From NCBI GenBank assembly GCA_023974075.1, contig JAMFTG010000731.1, forward strand, positions 1 through 64,000: a DNA stretch of 64,000 nucleotides, in the 5' to 3' direction. Origin of the DNA: Chaenocephalus aceratus. Lineage: Eukaryota; Chordata; Actinopteri; Perciformes; Channichthyidae. The notes under the pieces are model-generated. The model saw only the letters and a list, made by a program, of their open reading frames with translations. It made no database searches and was not told the DNA's origin. This document shows positions 12,341-23,646 of this stretch, in pieces. The number at the start of each line of letters is the position of its first letter. Positions within the stretch are counted from its first letter, which is position 1. The position numbers and the translations under genes are program-made.

Positions 12341-13235
12341 CTGCTCTACTTTCAATTCACATTTTAGGATGTTATATTAGTTTGAACATGAGTAGGTGAA
12401 AGCAGCTACAGACTTTATGCTAAGTTAAGCTAATGTTGCAGTTTTAGCTCCGTCAAAAACAGGCATAAGTATTGAAGTCTTGGGGAAAATGCAAATAAGA
12501 GTATCAAACAAATTCCCTCTTTAAAAAGAGCTAGCTAGGCTAGCGGTTTTATCCTACTTACCCCCTTTTGAAAACCAGGGCTTTTTTATCTAAAGACATT
12601 ATAAGCATTACAGAAACAATTTCTTTGGAAACAGCAGCGATGACTTGGGTGTGAGAAGTTTTGATTTGGGATTTTTAAATATACTGATACTGTATAGGTT
12701 TTTGAGGTTGTGGCTGGTTCCACCTACTTCCAGAATGTATGCTAAACTTAGATAGTCTTGCAGTTCTAGCTGTTGTGTTAAACACAGACATGAGTGTAAA
12801 ATAAATATTTTCATCTATCTCTTGGAGTAGAAGAAAATATGTGGTGTTCTTATCTGATGCTATTATAAGCAGGAGGACACAATTGTTTTCCTGTATTCAA
12901 ATATGTTTTCCCAACACCTCGGTTAGGGTTTAAACACCCTGATATCTTCCTTAAGATGACATCTGTCTTTCAACTTTACAGGTTTTAAAAGCACAGCCGA
13001 TAGTACTCTGTGAGTTTGATAACAAACGAAAATGTTGGACCACACTTTCACTGGCTAGCTGTATTCAGATTGCTATTCAATTCATTTAAATCAGAAAGCA
13101 AAAATATAATACATACTTTTTTCCTCAGATGCTTCCCAAAAAGCCGAAAAAGAAATGGTGGAAGAGACGACTTCATCTCAGGAGGCGGCTACATCGAGCC
13201 ACAGCTAGTACCTCCAGAGACGGGCTCATATAACA
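12341..13235. other. Non-coding 3' flank of the coiled-coil gene
   Basis: Contains the AATAAA at 12800-12805. I see no further gene. Short gctagctaggctagc-type inverted motifs occur near 12530. Confidence 0.4.
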
Positions 13236-13345
13236 CTGTTAATGCAGCCATATTACACTACTATTGCACTATTATTACACCCATATCACACACATATCAC
13301 ACCCACATCACACTGTTATTGCACCGATATTACTATTTTATCGCA
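13236..13345 (+). repeat. Degenerate (CCCATATTACAC)-type repeat
   Basis: Imperfect 10-13 bp units of the form (ca)cccatatcacac / ctattgcac repeat here. The same unit returns at 13955-14115 on the other side of a candidate LTR, so one array may have been split by that insertion. Confidence 0.7.
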
Positions 13346-13398
13346 CCCTGTTACGGATGCTGTTTGTCTGCTCATTAATCTGAGTGTGTTCAGCTGCG

Positions 13399-13954
13399 TG
13401 GAGCACGCCGGGCCCGACGTTCTCCAATCCCTGTGCAAGCCCAGCGCACACCTGCTGGAGAGGACTACAAAGCTGGGGACAACCCTCACTCTGGAGGCTC
13501 TGCTGAGGGAACAGACGCCTCTCGCATTTTGCTCATCATTCTGTGGTTAATCTTGTGTGTTTATCTCCGTGTGATATTGTGTGTTAGTAGAGTGTAGAGT
13601 AGGTTAGTTAGTGTTTAGAGTATCGTTAGGATTTGTGACTGTTGCTTTTAGGTTAGCTGTGTTTTGTGTAGACTCCCTTTGTTAGTTGTACCACTCTTGA
13701 AGTGAGGTTTTGTTTCGTTCAGTATTTAGTATATTAGTATTTATTTTACCTGTATGCCTTTAGACTCCTTTTGAGTCCTCCCTTAGTTTGGTTATCTGTC
13801 AACCTGTGCCCTTTTGGCCCTTTTGTTTGTTTCAGGCTGCCTGCCTGCCATTTTGTTTACCTTGCTTTATAATAAAACCACTTATAATTATACCAATACT
13901 ACTCTGGTCGTGTCGTTTCCCTTTTGTTCCCCCTAGCCAATTGGGAACGTAACA
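13399..13954 (+). repeat. Repeat family copy 1, candidate solo LTR
   Basis: Starts TGGAGCACGCCGGGCCCGAC, ends ACGTAACA, and holds a polyadenylation-like TATAATAAAACC. A diverged copy lies at 45944-46442 with the same ends. TG...CA borders plus an internal polyA signal suggest a solo LTR. No internal genes or clear target duplication were seen, although it appears to interrupt the CCCATATTACAC array. Confidence 0.5.
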
Positions 13955-14115
13955 CACCCATATAACTATGTAATTACACCCATATTACACTGTTATTGCA
14001 CCCGATTACCCATTAATACACCCTTATTACACCATATTACACCATTATTGCACCAGCATTATACTACCCATATTACACAATCATTTCACCCATATTACAC
14101 AATTATTACACCCAT
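13955..14115 (+). repeat. Degenerate (CCCATATTACAC)-type repeat, second part
   Basis: Continuation of the array seen at 13236-13345, with units such as cccatattacactgttattg. It ends at the LTR of BEL/Pao element 2. Confidence 0.7.
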
Positions 14116-14551
14116 TGTAGAGGCTAAGCCAACGCTTTAAGCCTCTGAGGATCCGCTTGGTGGGTGTAATTGACGCACACAAGTTTGCTGCCGAATAAAG
14201 GTCAGAAACAAAGTTTCCAGTTTGAAACAGTCCATTTATTTCCATTTTACTGGTTTCCATTTACTTGCTTCTTTTCATATTCACCACACGATATTACCGT
14301 TTACACCATACCGTTGCTTTGCTTGTAATCCCGTGTTTGTGTGTGTGTGCTCCGTGTGTGTTCTCTGTGTGTGCTCCGTGTGTGCTCTCCGTGTGTGGTC
14401 TCCGTGTGTGTTCTCTGTGTGTGCTCTCCGTGTGTGCTCTCCGTGTGTGCTCTCCGTGTGTGGTCAAAAACTGTATGGCCTTCCGGCGGAACCTCTCACC
14501 AACACACATAGGTTCCTACCTTTATACCCACAATTAATTGGCTCCTACACA
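14116..14551 (-). repeat. 3' LTR of BEL/Pao element 2
   Basis: Read on the minus strand it starts TGTGTAGGAGCCAATTAATT and ends CTCTACA, matching the ends of the element 1 LTR. It contains a minisatellite at 14335-14465 with 11-13 bp units of the type gtgtgtgctctcc. That occupies the place of the TG tract in element 1. Confidence 0.8.
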
Positions 14552-14641
14552 CCAGCCCCTAATTGATAGTACAGGTATCAATTGAAAACAATTAAGGAGC
14601 CAAATGTAAAAATCATATTTCAATACATAGAAATGCACATC

Positions 14642-15860
14642 CTACACTTCCTGTACTAAACATAGTTTAGTAATAGGTGGCACAATAATGTTGGTCTTGG
14701 TCTGTAGCTTGACGGAGCGCACCAGTCCTCCTTTGTCAGGAAAAACCTCCAACACTTTGCCAAGAGGCCAGGAACCGCGGGGAGCTGAGGAATCCATGAT
14801 GACTACAATATCCCCAGCGACTATATTCCTTTTCCTTTGGATCCACTTTTGCCTCTCTTGTAGCAACGGCAGGTATTCTCGCACCCAACGCTTCCAAAAT
14901 AGATCAGAAATGTACTGAACTTGTCTCCAGCGACGTTTCACATACATGTCAGATGGTTCAAACAATCCAGGTGGCAGAGCTGGTTTCCCTTTCAAAAGAA
15001 GAAGATGATTTGGTGTTAGAGGCTCCAAATCATTTGGATCGTCAGACAGCTTGGTGATTGGCCGATCGTTAAGAATGGCTTCAATTTCACACATGACTGT
15101 ATGGAGTCCATCATCATTCAACATCTGTTGCTGCACGACTGAATTGAGGACGCGCTTTACCATGCGTATCAAGCGCTCCCAAACACCACCATGAGGAGAT
15201 CCTGCTGGTGGATTAAAACTCCATTCAACTCCAGCTGAAGTTAGAGCTGCTTGAATCTTCTCATTATTCAATGCAGCGAGGGCCTCTCTTAGTTCTCTTT
15301 CTGCTCCAATGAAGTTGGTTCCATTGTCTGACCTCATACGGACAACTTGACCTCTTCTACTGATGAAACGTCTTATAGCATGTATGCATGCGTCAGTGTC
15401 AAGAGAGGGTGCAACCTCCAAGTGAACTGCTCTACTTGTTAAGCAGGTAATATCACTCCATAACGCTTGCCAGTAGATCTGCCCCTTCTGATTTCCACAG
15501 GTCCAAAATAATCCACTCCAACATTGGTGAATGGAGGTAGATCTGGAATAATTCTCTCCTTTGGAAGATCTGCCATGTTTTGCTCCATAGCTCTTCCATT
15601 GTAACGTCTGCAAAAGTGGCATGACGATATGATCTTCCTTATGGCAGAGTTAGCACTTGTTATCCAATATGTTCTTCTCAAAGCAGACAGTGTATGGTTT
15701 CTACCGCTGTGCCCTAGTAGTGATGAATGTCCTTGAGGATGAGTGTGCTGCTCTTTGGAGAGGATCAGTGGATGTTTCACCTCCAAAGGCATTGCTCCTT
15801 TGCTTAGCCTGCCACCAACTCTTAGTAGTCCACCTTCCAGAATGGGATCCAGCTTGTAGA
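14642..15860 (-). pseudogene. BEL/Pao element 2 integrase, one frameshift
   Basis: The N-terminal zinc module (HSGRNHTLSALRRTYW, CHFCRR) and the first catalytic Asp (VGVDYFGPVEI) are in one frame (15792-15439). The rest, from LTSRAVHLEVAPSLDT through MRSDNGTNFIG (second Asp) and HGGVWERLIRMV (catalytic Glu), is in another frame ending at 14642. The chain then continues through the C-terminal domain (GDIVVIMDSSAPRGSW) to its stop. Apart from the shift near 15450-15470 the core is complete, unlike element 1. Integrase would insert the cDNA. Confidence 0.87.
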
Positions 15861-18373
15861 TGGAACTGTCTGCTCACTGTTCCTGTTTCAGATGTTAAAG
15901 AAGTGATTTCATCCTTAAACCTATGCTGCTGACCGTAGCGTATTATAGCCAACTCAGCTTCCAGGAGATCTTTAGGTGTCAAGATGTGACTCTCCGGGTT
16001 GACTTTGGGTTTCAGTCTTTTCACTTGACCAGCTTGTGCAGAGGGATTCAAATCCTTTCTTTTACGACTCAACTCCAACAGAATTGTCTTCAGCCTGAGA
16101 AACCAGGCCACCGACACTTTGAGCCTTTTCCAGTCTGAGAAGTAAGTCATGAGCTGGTCTGTTGCATCAAGTGATCCATTGACTATGATATTAACCGAGG
16201 AATCTTTTCTGACTTCTGGGTCAACCAAATCCAATATGACATCACCGCCATAATATGTAGGCCATTCCTCTTCAGATTGTACAAGAAACGTGGGACCCTC
16301 AAGCCAACTGCGGCTCTTCAGAAAGTCAGGGATCTTCATTCCTCTGGATGCAGCATCAGCTGGGTTGTCTTTGGTTCCTACATGCTTCCATTGACATGGT
16401 CTTGAAACCTCTCTTATGGTTGTGATCCTATTTGCCACAAATGTGTGGAAACGCTTGTCCTCGTTGTTAATGTACTTCAGAACTGAAGTACTGTCTGTCC
16501 AAAACACAGACTCATCCAAATGAAGTTGAAGCTCTGATTTTAACATCATATCCTCTCTGGCAGCCAGAACAGCAGCTGTTAGTTCCAGTCGTGGAATGGT
16601 CACCACTTGTATGGGTGTAACTCTAGCCTTTCCCAATAGGAAAGCAACATGAACATCGCCTTTACAGTTCAGTAGCCTGATGTAAGTTACAGTCCCGTAG
16701 CCATGTTCACTGGCATCAGCAAAGTGATGTAGTTGAGAGTGTATGGGTTCACCGAAGTCCTTTGGCTTCATACACCTGTCCACTTTGAGTGATGCCAACA
16801 GCTTAATGTCCTCCAACCACCGTCTCCACTGGTGTACGATATCTGGTGGAATGGCATCATCCCATCCACAGCTTCTCCTGCAAAGCTCTTGTTGCATTAT
16901 CTTGGCTGGCAAAGTGACTGGTGCCAAAATACCCAAAGGATCATACACCGAGCTTGTTGTGGATAGCCTGCCACGTCTGGTTAGAGCCTGCTGTTTCACT
17001 TCCATCTGGAATTTAAAGGAATCTGACTCGACGCACCAGAGTAGTCCCAAAGCTCTCTCCAGAGGAAGATTGTCTCTATCCAGATCCAGGTCCTTTAGCT
17101 CTTCAGCCTTCTGCTCTTCCGAGATTGTCTCCAAAACTGCCCGACTATTGCTGATCCATTTTTCCAGCACAAAACCTCCTCTTTTACAGAGAGCATTAAG
17201 ATCTTCAACCATTTGTATTGCTGCCTTCTCTGAGCCCAGACCCATCAAACAGTCGTCCACATAGACATTTCGCTTAACTGCTTCAACAGTCTCAGCAGAA
17301 AAGTCACACTTGTTGTCGTCAGCAGTTTTCCTTAGCGCATAGCTAGCGCAACTGGGAGAAGAGACAGCCCCAAACAGATGCACCGTCAGTCTGTGTTCCT
17401 GGTCTCTCTGGTGAAGTCTCCCTCGGCCACCAGAGGAAACGAAGGAAGTCTCGGTCTTCTTCTGTGACTGTGTGTGTAAAGGACCATTGATGACCCATCC
17501 CAACACTGTTCTTATAGCGTATGGGCCATTTCCACAACGGTTGACCATTTCCCAAGGTTCCAATATCTTGGGAGCGTTGGTTCCAATCAACATGTCAACA
17601 TTGGCATGTATGCTGGGGATATGAACTTTTGACAAATGATTCCACCTCTTCACATCTGCAGCTGTAGCAATGTGTTCTTTGGTTACTGGCATTTGCTTCT
17701 GTGTGAGGACTTCTGGAAGAGAATACAAGTTATTTCCCTCAAGACCAGATACCTCCATCCCAAATAAGGAGTAAGCTGGAACGACCTTCTTCTGTCCCAT
17801 AGTCTTCAAAAGAAAATTAGTTCTTGTTCCTGTGATGTTTAATCTGTGCATGAGATCTCCTGAGCAGAACGTGGCTGTGCTTCCAGGGTCTAAACATGCA
17901 CAGGTCTGTATAATCTCACTTCCCTTTGTGGACTTGACCTGCACTGGAATGATTGAAAGAATGCAGCCATCCTTTCCGGCCCCTGTACGTCCACATGTCT
18001 GAGGGGGGGCTTGTGATTTAGCGGTTTGTCCCAATTCCACATTAGATGCATTTATGTGGAGCGCAGTCGGATGTTGCTTTTCACAAACCTCACAGATCAA
18101 GCGTTGTTCACAGTCCCGGCTTATGTGTCCAATACACAAGCATCCAAAGCAAATTCCTTTCTCCTTTAGAAACTGAATGTTGTCTCTTTGCTTCCTTTTG
18201 CTGAACTGCTTACATCTGTCCCAAACGTGAGTGTTGTGATCACAACAACGACACACCAAGCTCTCCTGTGGTTTTGAGTTGTTAGTCGTTTTCATTCCGA
18301 CCTCACTCATTGGGAATACTGTAGCGGCTAAACTACTTCCTTTCATTCTGTTCTTTGATTGTGGCTGAAACAT
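15701..18373 (-). pseudogene. BEL/Pao element 2 gag end-protease-pol, RT partly deleted
   Basis: An 890-codon frame holds the gag CCHC knuckle (CFGCLCIGHISRDC), the protease loop (CLDPGSTATFCSGDLMHRL) and MLIGTNAPKILEPWEMV. The reverse transcriptase is represented only from its palm: HLFGAVSSPSCASYAL, then YVDDCL. Then come the BEL linker (GLLWCVESDSFKFQM), RNase H with FADASEHGYG and FWTDSTSVLKYI, and the pre-integrase block. The RT fingers between GWVINGPLH and the palm are missing, with a scrambled junction of about 20 residues. The frame leaves integrase after HLQAGSHSGRW. Confidence 0.85.
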
Positions 18374-18416
18374 GTTGGAAGATTTTATAGCAACTGATTT
18401 ATGGATAAAGGTGTGC

Positions 18417-18533
18417 TCTCCCTAGCTCTCTTTCTCTCCGTCTCTCTCTCCGTCTCTCTCTCCGTCTCTCTGTCTCTCTCTCTCCCTCCCTCCCTAGCTC
18501 ACTCACTCTCTCTCTCTGTCTCGCTCGCTCACA
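18417..18533 (+). repeat. TC-rich simple repeat
   Basis: Imperfect tctctctctccgtc units form a pyrimidine tract directly where BEL element 2 is broken off. Confidence 0.9.
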
Positions 18534-19131
18534 AAGGCTGTGTGCTCCTCCGTGGCGATGACGGATTGCGTTAAAAATAATAATAAACATATTTGTAAAG
18601 TGGGGACACAAAGGTGATTTCGAAAAGTGCGGGGGACATGTCCCCAGTGGAAATTACGCCATGCGTGTGTGTGCGCCAAGTGCAATAAATATATAAGTTA
18701 CAACACACAGAGTAGAACTCTGCCCCTCATGTGTTGTATAGGCTCGCATGATAGGCTGTTCAACGGGGCTGATGTGTAGTGTAGATTCTGCCAGAAGGAA
18801 AATCAGCGGGGAGGTGCCACATTGGTTTTCTTCCGGACTGCAACGCTGGTCCCGCAAATCAAGCAAGAACGTGATTGGTCGATATTCATTGTGGGGGTGG
18901 GGGAGGGGTGTAATAGAGTTGTAGTAAGTAGATAGAGTTCGCTATGATTTAGGTTTCGTTTATGCATAGGGTAGATTCTTTTAATTACATTTCCTTTTTT
19001 GTTTTGTGTATTTTATACATTTTGGATTTGCTTGGCGAGCTATTTTTTAGAACATGCCCGGCGGGCGACTCACGTTGCCCCTGCGGGCGACTAAGTGCCC
19101 GCGGGCACCGTGTTGGCTACCCCTGATTTAG
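18534..19131 (-). repeat. Probable hAT remnant (one end)
   Basis: The segment ends GTTGGCTACCCCTG at 19118-19131. Its complement, CAGGGGTAGCCAAC, is a typical hAT terminal repeat. The GC-rich subterminal stretch (gcccggcgggcgactcacg) supports this. No opposite end or transposase was identified. Confidence 0.45.
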
Positions 19132-19379
19132 ACAGTCAGAGGGAGGGGCAGGATCAGGGTGTGTCCCACATGGCTCTAAACAGCTCAATAGGCACACACT
19201 GTAGACACTAATCAGAAGAACACAGACTGAAACAGCAATGAGACGAATCAGATGATTAGACATGATCTTACAATATATTTTATATATCTTTTAATTTATT
19301 TTTTGCATTTTGTTGTAATCATTATTTTAATACTTTATGCTGACACTAGGTGGGGCTGTACCCCACCTGCCCCTAATGA
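19132..19379. other. Non-coding
   Basis: I see no gene. An AT-rich tract lies at 19270-19340. Confidence 0.4.
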
Positions 19380-19830
19380 CCAGTCGCCACTGTTCCTGTC
19401 TCATGTTTGGTTACTTCCCGGCCTCCCTTACTGGTAAGGATACATGTGTTAAATGTAGTATAGTTGTTAGGTTGGAGGCGGGAATCATAGCCATAGAAGC
19501 CCGGCTCCGCATCTTAGAAAGTAACTCAGCTACAGTAAAGCCATGTTAGCCGGTGCGGACCGGCCAACGGTAGCTCCTCTTAGCCGTCCCCCGGCAACTC
19601 CCGAGCAGCAGGGAGACTGGGTGACTGTTCAGAAGAGGCTTAACGCGAAACCCGCAGGTCCCCACCAACCCGTTCACGTATCTAACAGATATTCCCCACT
19701 CAGCGAGACACCCGCTGAGAAGCCAGCTCTGGTTATTGGTAGCTCTATTATGAGACACGTGAATCTAGAGACCGAAGCCTCCACAGTCACATTACAGTTT
19801 CCACGTCAGGTGTTCTGCTAGCAGCACCAC
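19380..19830 (+). pseudogene. LINE ORF1 fragment (CR1/L2-group, esterase-type)
   Basis: Two overlapping frames encode CVKCSIVVRLEAGIIAIEAR and then [25 protein letters not shown] and [15 protein letters not shown]. The last block resembles the GxS start of the esterase-like domain in fish CR1/L2-group ORF1 proteins. The frame changes near 19545 and ends at 19821. No other LINE parts are attached, so it is an isolated fragment. Confidence 0.5.
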
Positions 19831-20174
19831 ACGGAGCTAACTCCATTATACAAACATGGGTTAATGATTAGAGGAAACTGAGTTACTCTTTATGTTGTTA
19901 AAGTTTCAGCTATTCTGTTCACAGTTCTGTCATCAGATTATTTAATACCATTTGTTAAAACACTGTTGTTTCTTTTGATGTGAAATATTATTTATTTAAT
20001 TTAAATAAAAAGCAATGTTAATTTTGTTCACAATTTGTTAAGTTAATTTAATAATATATGTGTTTTTGAATCAAGTATTCATCTTTATTGTCTTCATTGT
20101 TAGTTTCCACATGCCTAAAGCAACCTCAAGCTACATCTAAAAGTTGATGGCTAAATGAGAGCGTTTGAGAAATT

Positions 20175-20409
20175 GTGCAAGGCAGACAGTAATAGTCCGA
20201 ATAGTCGATTAATCGTTTCATTAATCGAAAGATTAATCGATTATCAAATGAGTCGTTTGTTGCAGCCCTATTGTAGTTGTCCCATGTATAAATAAAACGT
20301 GTTATTCAGCAACCCTTGCAATTTGGGATTTTATTTTTGGTTGGTAGACCTCGGTGATCTGGTCATTTCAAAAGTAGCTCACCAGCCAAAAAAGTGTGGG
20401 CACCCCTGG
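20175..20409 (+). repeat. Two hAT-like terminal fragments
   Basis: Around 20195-20270, cgattaatcg motifs followed by TTTGTTGCAGCCCTA look like one hAT end. At 20375-20409, agccaaaaaagtgtgggcac followed by ccctg looks like another. Partners were not found, so these are decayed ends only. Confidence 0.4.
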
Positions 20410-20465
20410 TGTAGATGATCAGACAGGAAGCAGGGGGCGGGTTTCAGACTCTGGACCTTCACACT

Positions 20466-20548
20466 CATGTACAGTAGGTGGCGGTATGACGCTGCAGCTT
20501 CATACTATTGGAAAAACCAAGAGGAGAAGAAGAAGGAGAAAAGAAGAG
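20466..20548 (+). other. Candidate 5' leader exon of zinc-finger gene A
   Basis: The sequence gtaggtggcggtatgacgct followed by aaaaaccaagaggagaagaa is the type of leader that precedes many fish C2H2 zinc-finger genes. It ends AAGAAGAG before a good donor (GTGAGT at 20549). The start position is a guess, and no ATG is used here in my model. Confidence 0.4.
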
Positions 20549-21472
20549 GTGAGTGGATTAAACACCTGCAGAGGTTTCATTAAGTGTATTTACACCTTTT
20601 AGCTTGACAAAAATAGTCTCAATCTATCTTTAAATAAAGGCTAACAGCTACCGTCTAACAGCTACAGACTAAAAGCTAAAGTCTAAAAGCTATAGTCTGA
20701 AAGCTAACGGCTATCGGCTAACAGCTACAATAATTCCAGTTCGGCTCTGGGGAGTAACAGTTGATTTGTAATGCTCAGCTGACTTTATGTTAGTTATTCA
20801 TTACACCAGTTGTCTTTAAGACGGTGTGAGTTGTTGTGTTGGTGCTCTTTGCCATAGATATGGCTTTAAATGTATGCTAACTAGCTTATTAGCATCGCCA
20901 TTCACCACGACGTAGCATTTTTCCCATTGAAATGAATGGGGTTCTTCAGTTAGCTGCTAACGCTAAGCTAAGCGACGGTTTAGCTCATTAGATAAATAGA
21001 TATACTTTATTTAAATAATGATTTATCTTAAACTGGGAAATGATTGTGTCCCAGCAGAAGTGTTTTCAGGCATTACACGAGTTAAACATATTTAAAAGAT
21101 GCAATAAGATAATAAAAATGAAGCATTAGCAGCAAGTATACAGACAGGACACATATCACTAGAGTATCTAAAGAATACACAATATACAGAAAATACTGTA
21201 TACATGGAGTACATTAAACAGTCTCACTAGCTAATGTTTGCTTTCTGTGTTAACTTAGTGATAGTTTCACACGGATAGCGTTATAACCGTGGTTCAAACA
21301 TCCATTAATGTCACTTTCTATGTGAATAAAGTCATTTTAATGAAATAAAAGTGAACTAACTGTGAGCTGTAAGTTAGAATGTAAGTTGCTACACAGATTA
21401 TGATGAATTATATCTAAATATTTGTATTATATTAATAATGAAGCAGCTCTGTGGTCTTCATCAGAACAGCTG

Positions 21473-21514
21473 ATGAGCAGCATGGAGGAGAAGAAGGAGG
21501 CCCCTGGAGCTCAG
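21473..21514 (+). CDS. Zinc-finger gene A, first coding exon (14 codons)
   Basis: ATG followed by MSSMEEKKEAPGAQ, ending CAG before a strong donor (GTCAGT). It ends in phase 0. The zinc-finger exon at 25489 begins in phase 0 with Lys-Pro-Lys, so the two join in frame. This acidic/basic leader carries no known domain. The same exon occurs at 61553-61594 in the duplicated copy. The intron between the two exons would be 3974 bp and full of repeats. The pairing is inferred from phase, order and strand. Confidence 0.6.
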
Positions 21515-22156
21515 GTCAGTGTGCACTTCATCACAAGATATTCCTAATTCCAGCGTTTCCGCCAGGCGGGCGTCTTGCCTTCATTTGACGCCCTTATTCA
21601 GCTCGGAGCGCCATCTACTAGGGGTGTGACGCAGGGCTCGACATTAAGGACTGCCCGATGGCCCGGGGCCGTCTAGTATCTAGCTCGGGCAAGGAAGCCT
21701 CACCTGCTGGGTGCCCCATCGGGCAATCTATCATGCCAGTATCATGCAGCTCGCGGATCCAGTAATGAGGGACCCGACAGTGAAACTAAACATATCTATA
21801 ACTAGTTACGGTAGTTTGAGAGGTCATTAAAATAGCTACGTGTGATATTCTAACCTGAAGTGTGTGTTTTGTCCGCTCACCGCTGCAGCTGATCTCTCTC
21901 TCCCGTCAGATCAGACTTCACTCGCGTTTATGTCCATATTGATCAGATGCAGCTAATGATAGACTACCTGCTTATTAAAAGACACCTGAACAATAAGTGT
22001 CGCTATGCAACCGGGTGAGGCCGCAAAGTATAGCGCAGCATTATGCATGTGTTTACATGCCCACCGGAACCCCGAGGCATTACCAACAGATCAACGCACA
22101 ATCAACCCATCCAGGACATCTCTTTCTCCACATTACGTGTTAGACATTAGAGTTGA

Positions 22157-22595
22157 CTCTTCTTGTCTGTCACACACTCTTCTTGTCTGTCACATACTCT
22201 TCTTGTCTGTCACATCCTCTTCTTGTCTGTCACACACTCTTCTTGTCTGTCACATACTCTTCTTGTCTGTCACATCCTCTTCTTGTCTGTCACATACTCT
22301 TCTTGTCTGTCACATCCTCTTCTTGTCTGTCACATACTCTTCTTGTCTGCCACATACTCTTCTTGTCTGTCACACACTCTTCTTGTCTGTCACATCCTCT
22401 TCTTGTCTGTCACATACTCTTCTTGTCTGTCACATCCTCTTCTTGTCTGTCACATCCTCTTCTTGTCTGTCACATACTCTTCTTGTCTGTCACATCCTCT
22501 TCTTGTCTGTCACATCCTCTTCTTGTCTGTCACATACTCTTCTTGTCTGTCACATCCTCTTCTTGTCTGTCACATACTCTTCTTGTCTGTCACAT
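22157..22595 (+). repeat. 20-bp minisatellite, about 22 copies
   Basis: The unit is cttcttgtctgtcacatact, with TAC/TCC/CAC variants at one position. Because the unit is not a multiple of three and has no stops, all three forward frames stay open. These frames are artefacts, not genes. Confidence 0.97.
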
Positions 22596-22928
22596 AAGTG
22601 GCGCAACTGAAGCGGTATTGCGCTAAAGGGAAATTATTTTTGACAGAAGAGATTTAGGTTATCCGGCTAACGGGAACTCTGACGTCGCCATTGTGTGTGC
22701 TTCGCGGATACGCTCGTCTCCTCTCTGTGAGCTCAGAGCAGTCTCATCACACACCCGTGCACACAGAAGGATCCACACTTGTGTTTTTCAAAGCACACAA
22801 ATGTGTTCCGTTTTATGTTCATGTAAATAAAATCCAAACACAGAAAGAAGTACAGATGTACTTTTGATCCTCACATATTAGTTTTCCGGTTAAAACCTCT
22901 GCACCTGCAAACAACCCGCTCTCTGGGC

Positions 22929-23646
22929 TAGGGTTGCCAGAAACTGACCATGATCAAAATCGATTATTCGGCAGCCCGTGGGAGAAAAAAAAAAGGAAAA
23001 AAAAAAAAAACCTCAGACAAAAGGAATTCCGTTGTTTTCTTTACTAGAACATGTTTAACAGTACAAACAACAAACAAGCAGATGACGTGGCCTTGAAGTG
23101 AAGTTGGTAATGGCCAGCTGTGCTGCGTCTTTCTCTGTAACCTCTTTGGCGTGCTTCGCACTCAAATGCGAACGCATTGTTGAGGTTGAGTTGTGATAGA
23201 CCAACGTCTTTTCGCAGAGCTTGCATTTAACTTCCTTTGGACTTGTATGTTCGAAGTAGTTCCACAAGGAGGAACACTTTTTACCTGCCGGCTGCCGCTT
23301 TGTTCATCTTTAGTCCCACGTGTGAGGGAGAGGGGGGGTGGGGGTGGGGGCGGGGTCGGTGTGTAGCGTGCTGCAGCAGCAGTCTGCTCTGCACGCAGGC
23401 TTCCTCCAAGTTTACAGTAAAACAAACTGGTGGTGTGACCAATGGCCATTTACAATTATTAATACTATTACTATTATTAGCATATATATATTTATATATA
23501 TATTTTTGGTTGAAACTAAGCCAGAAAAAAAAAAAAACATAAATAATAAAAAAAAAAATGTAAATAAAATCGATTTTTAAAAATAATATTCGATTATGGA
23601 GACTGTAACGAATATTCGAATAATCGAATAATCGCTGGCATCCCTA
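22929..23646 (-). mobile_element. Short hAT element with 8-bp target duplication
   Basis: The ends are TAGGGTTGCCA and, inverted, TAGGGATGCCA. The 8-bp host sequence CTCTGGGC lies immediately outside on both sides (22921-22928 and 23647-23654). Subterminal AATCGATT/ATTCGAATA motifs are typical. It carries only a BED-finger fragment and no transposase core. It sits inside the left arm of the large inverted repeat. Confidence 0.88.
23055..23267 (-). pseudogene. BED-type zinc-finger fragment of a hAT transposase
   Basis: The minus frame reads WNYFEHTSPKEVKCKLCEKT followed by STMRSHLSAKH. It therefore has aromatic residues, CxxC and HxxxxH spaced as in the ZBED/BED finger that binds hAT termini. 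Nothing of the DDE or dimerisation domains follows. The remainder is GC-rich, non-coding sequence and AT-rich ends. Confidence 0.75.

Larger units (their letters stand above)
14116..18410 (-). mobile_element. BEL/Pao retrotransposon 2, 5'-truncated
   Basis: On the minus strand, the zinc-knuckle part of gag, protease, partial reverse transcriptase, RNase H-linked region and integrase follow in BEL/Pao order and end in a 3' LTR (14551 to 14116). A purine tract (aattaggggctgg) adjoins the LTR, as in element 1. No second LTR is present upstream of 18410, where gag stops and a TC-rich tract begins, so the 5' part is lost. The protein sequence differs throughout from element 1, so this is a separate, related insertion. 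Confidence 0.9.
20994..22595 (+). repeat. Segmental duplication, copy 1
   Basis: Nearly identical to 60770-62834, from aaatagatatactttattta through a coding exon into a shared 20-bp minisatellite. Differences are scattered single bases, the minisatellite length and a block of about 300 bp present only in copy 2. Confidence 0.95.

Noticed and set aside
14222..14566. Cys/Val-rich frames at the BEL element 2 LTR
   Set aside because: Translations of the gtgtgtgctctcc minisatellite within the LTR.
22157..22595. Possible CRISPR-like array
   Set aside because: Contiguous 20-bp tandem units without spacers in a vertebrate genome. It is a minisatellite.
22005..22626. Long frames in all three forward phases rich in SCLSHTLLVCHILF
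   Set aside because: Products of a stop-free 20-bp minisatellite. The phase is arbitrary and the second copy at 62094-63080 behaves the same way.
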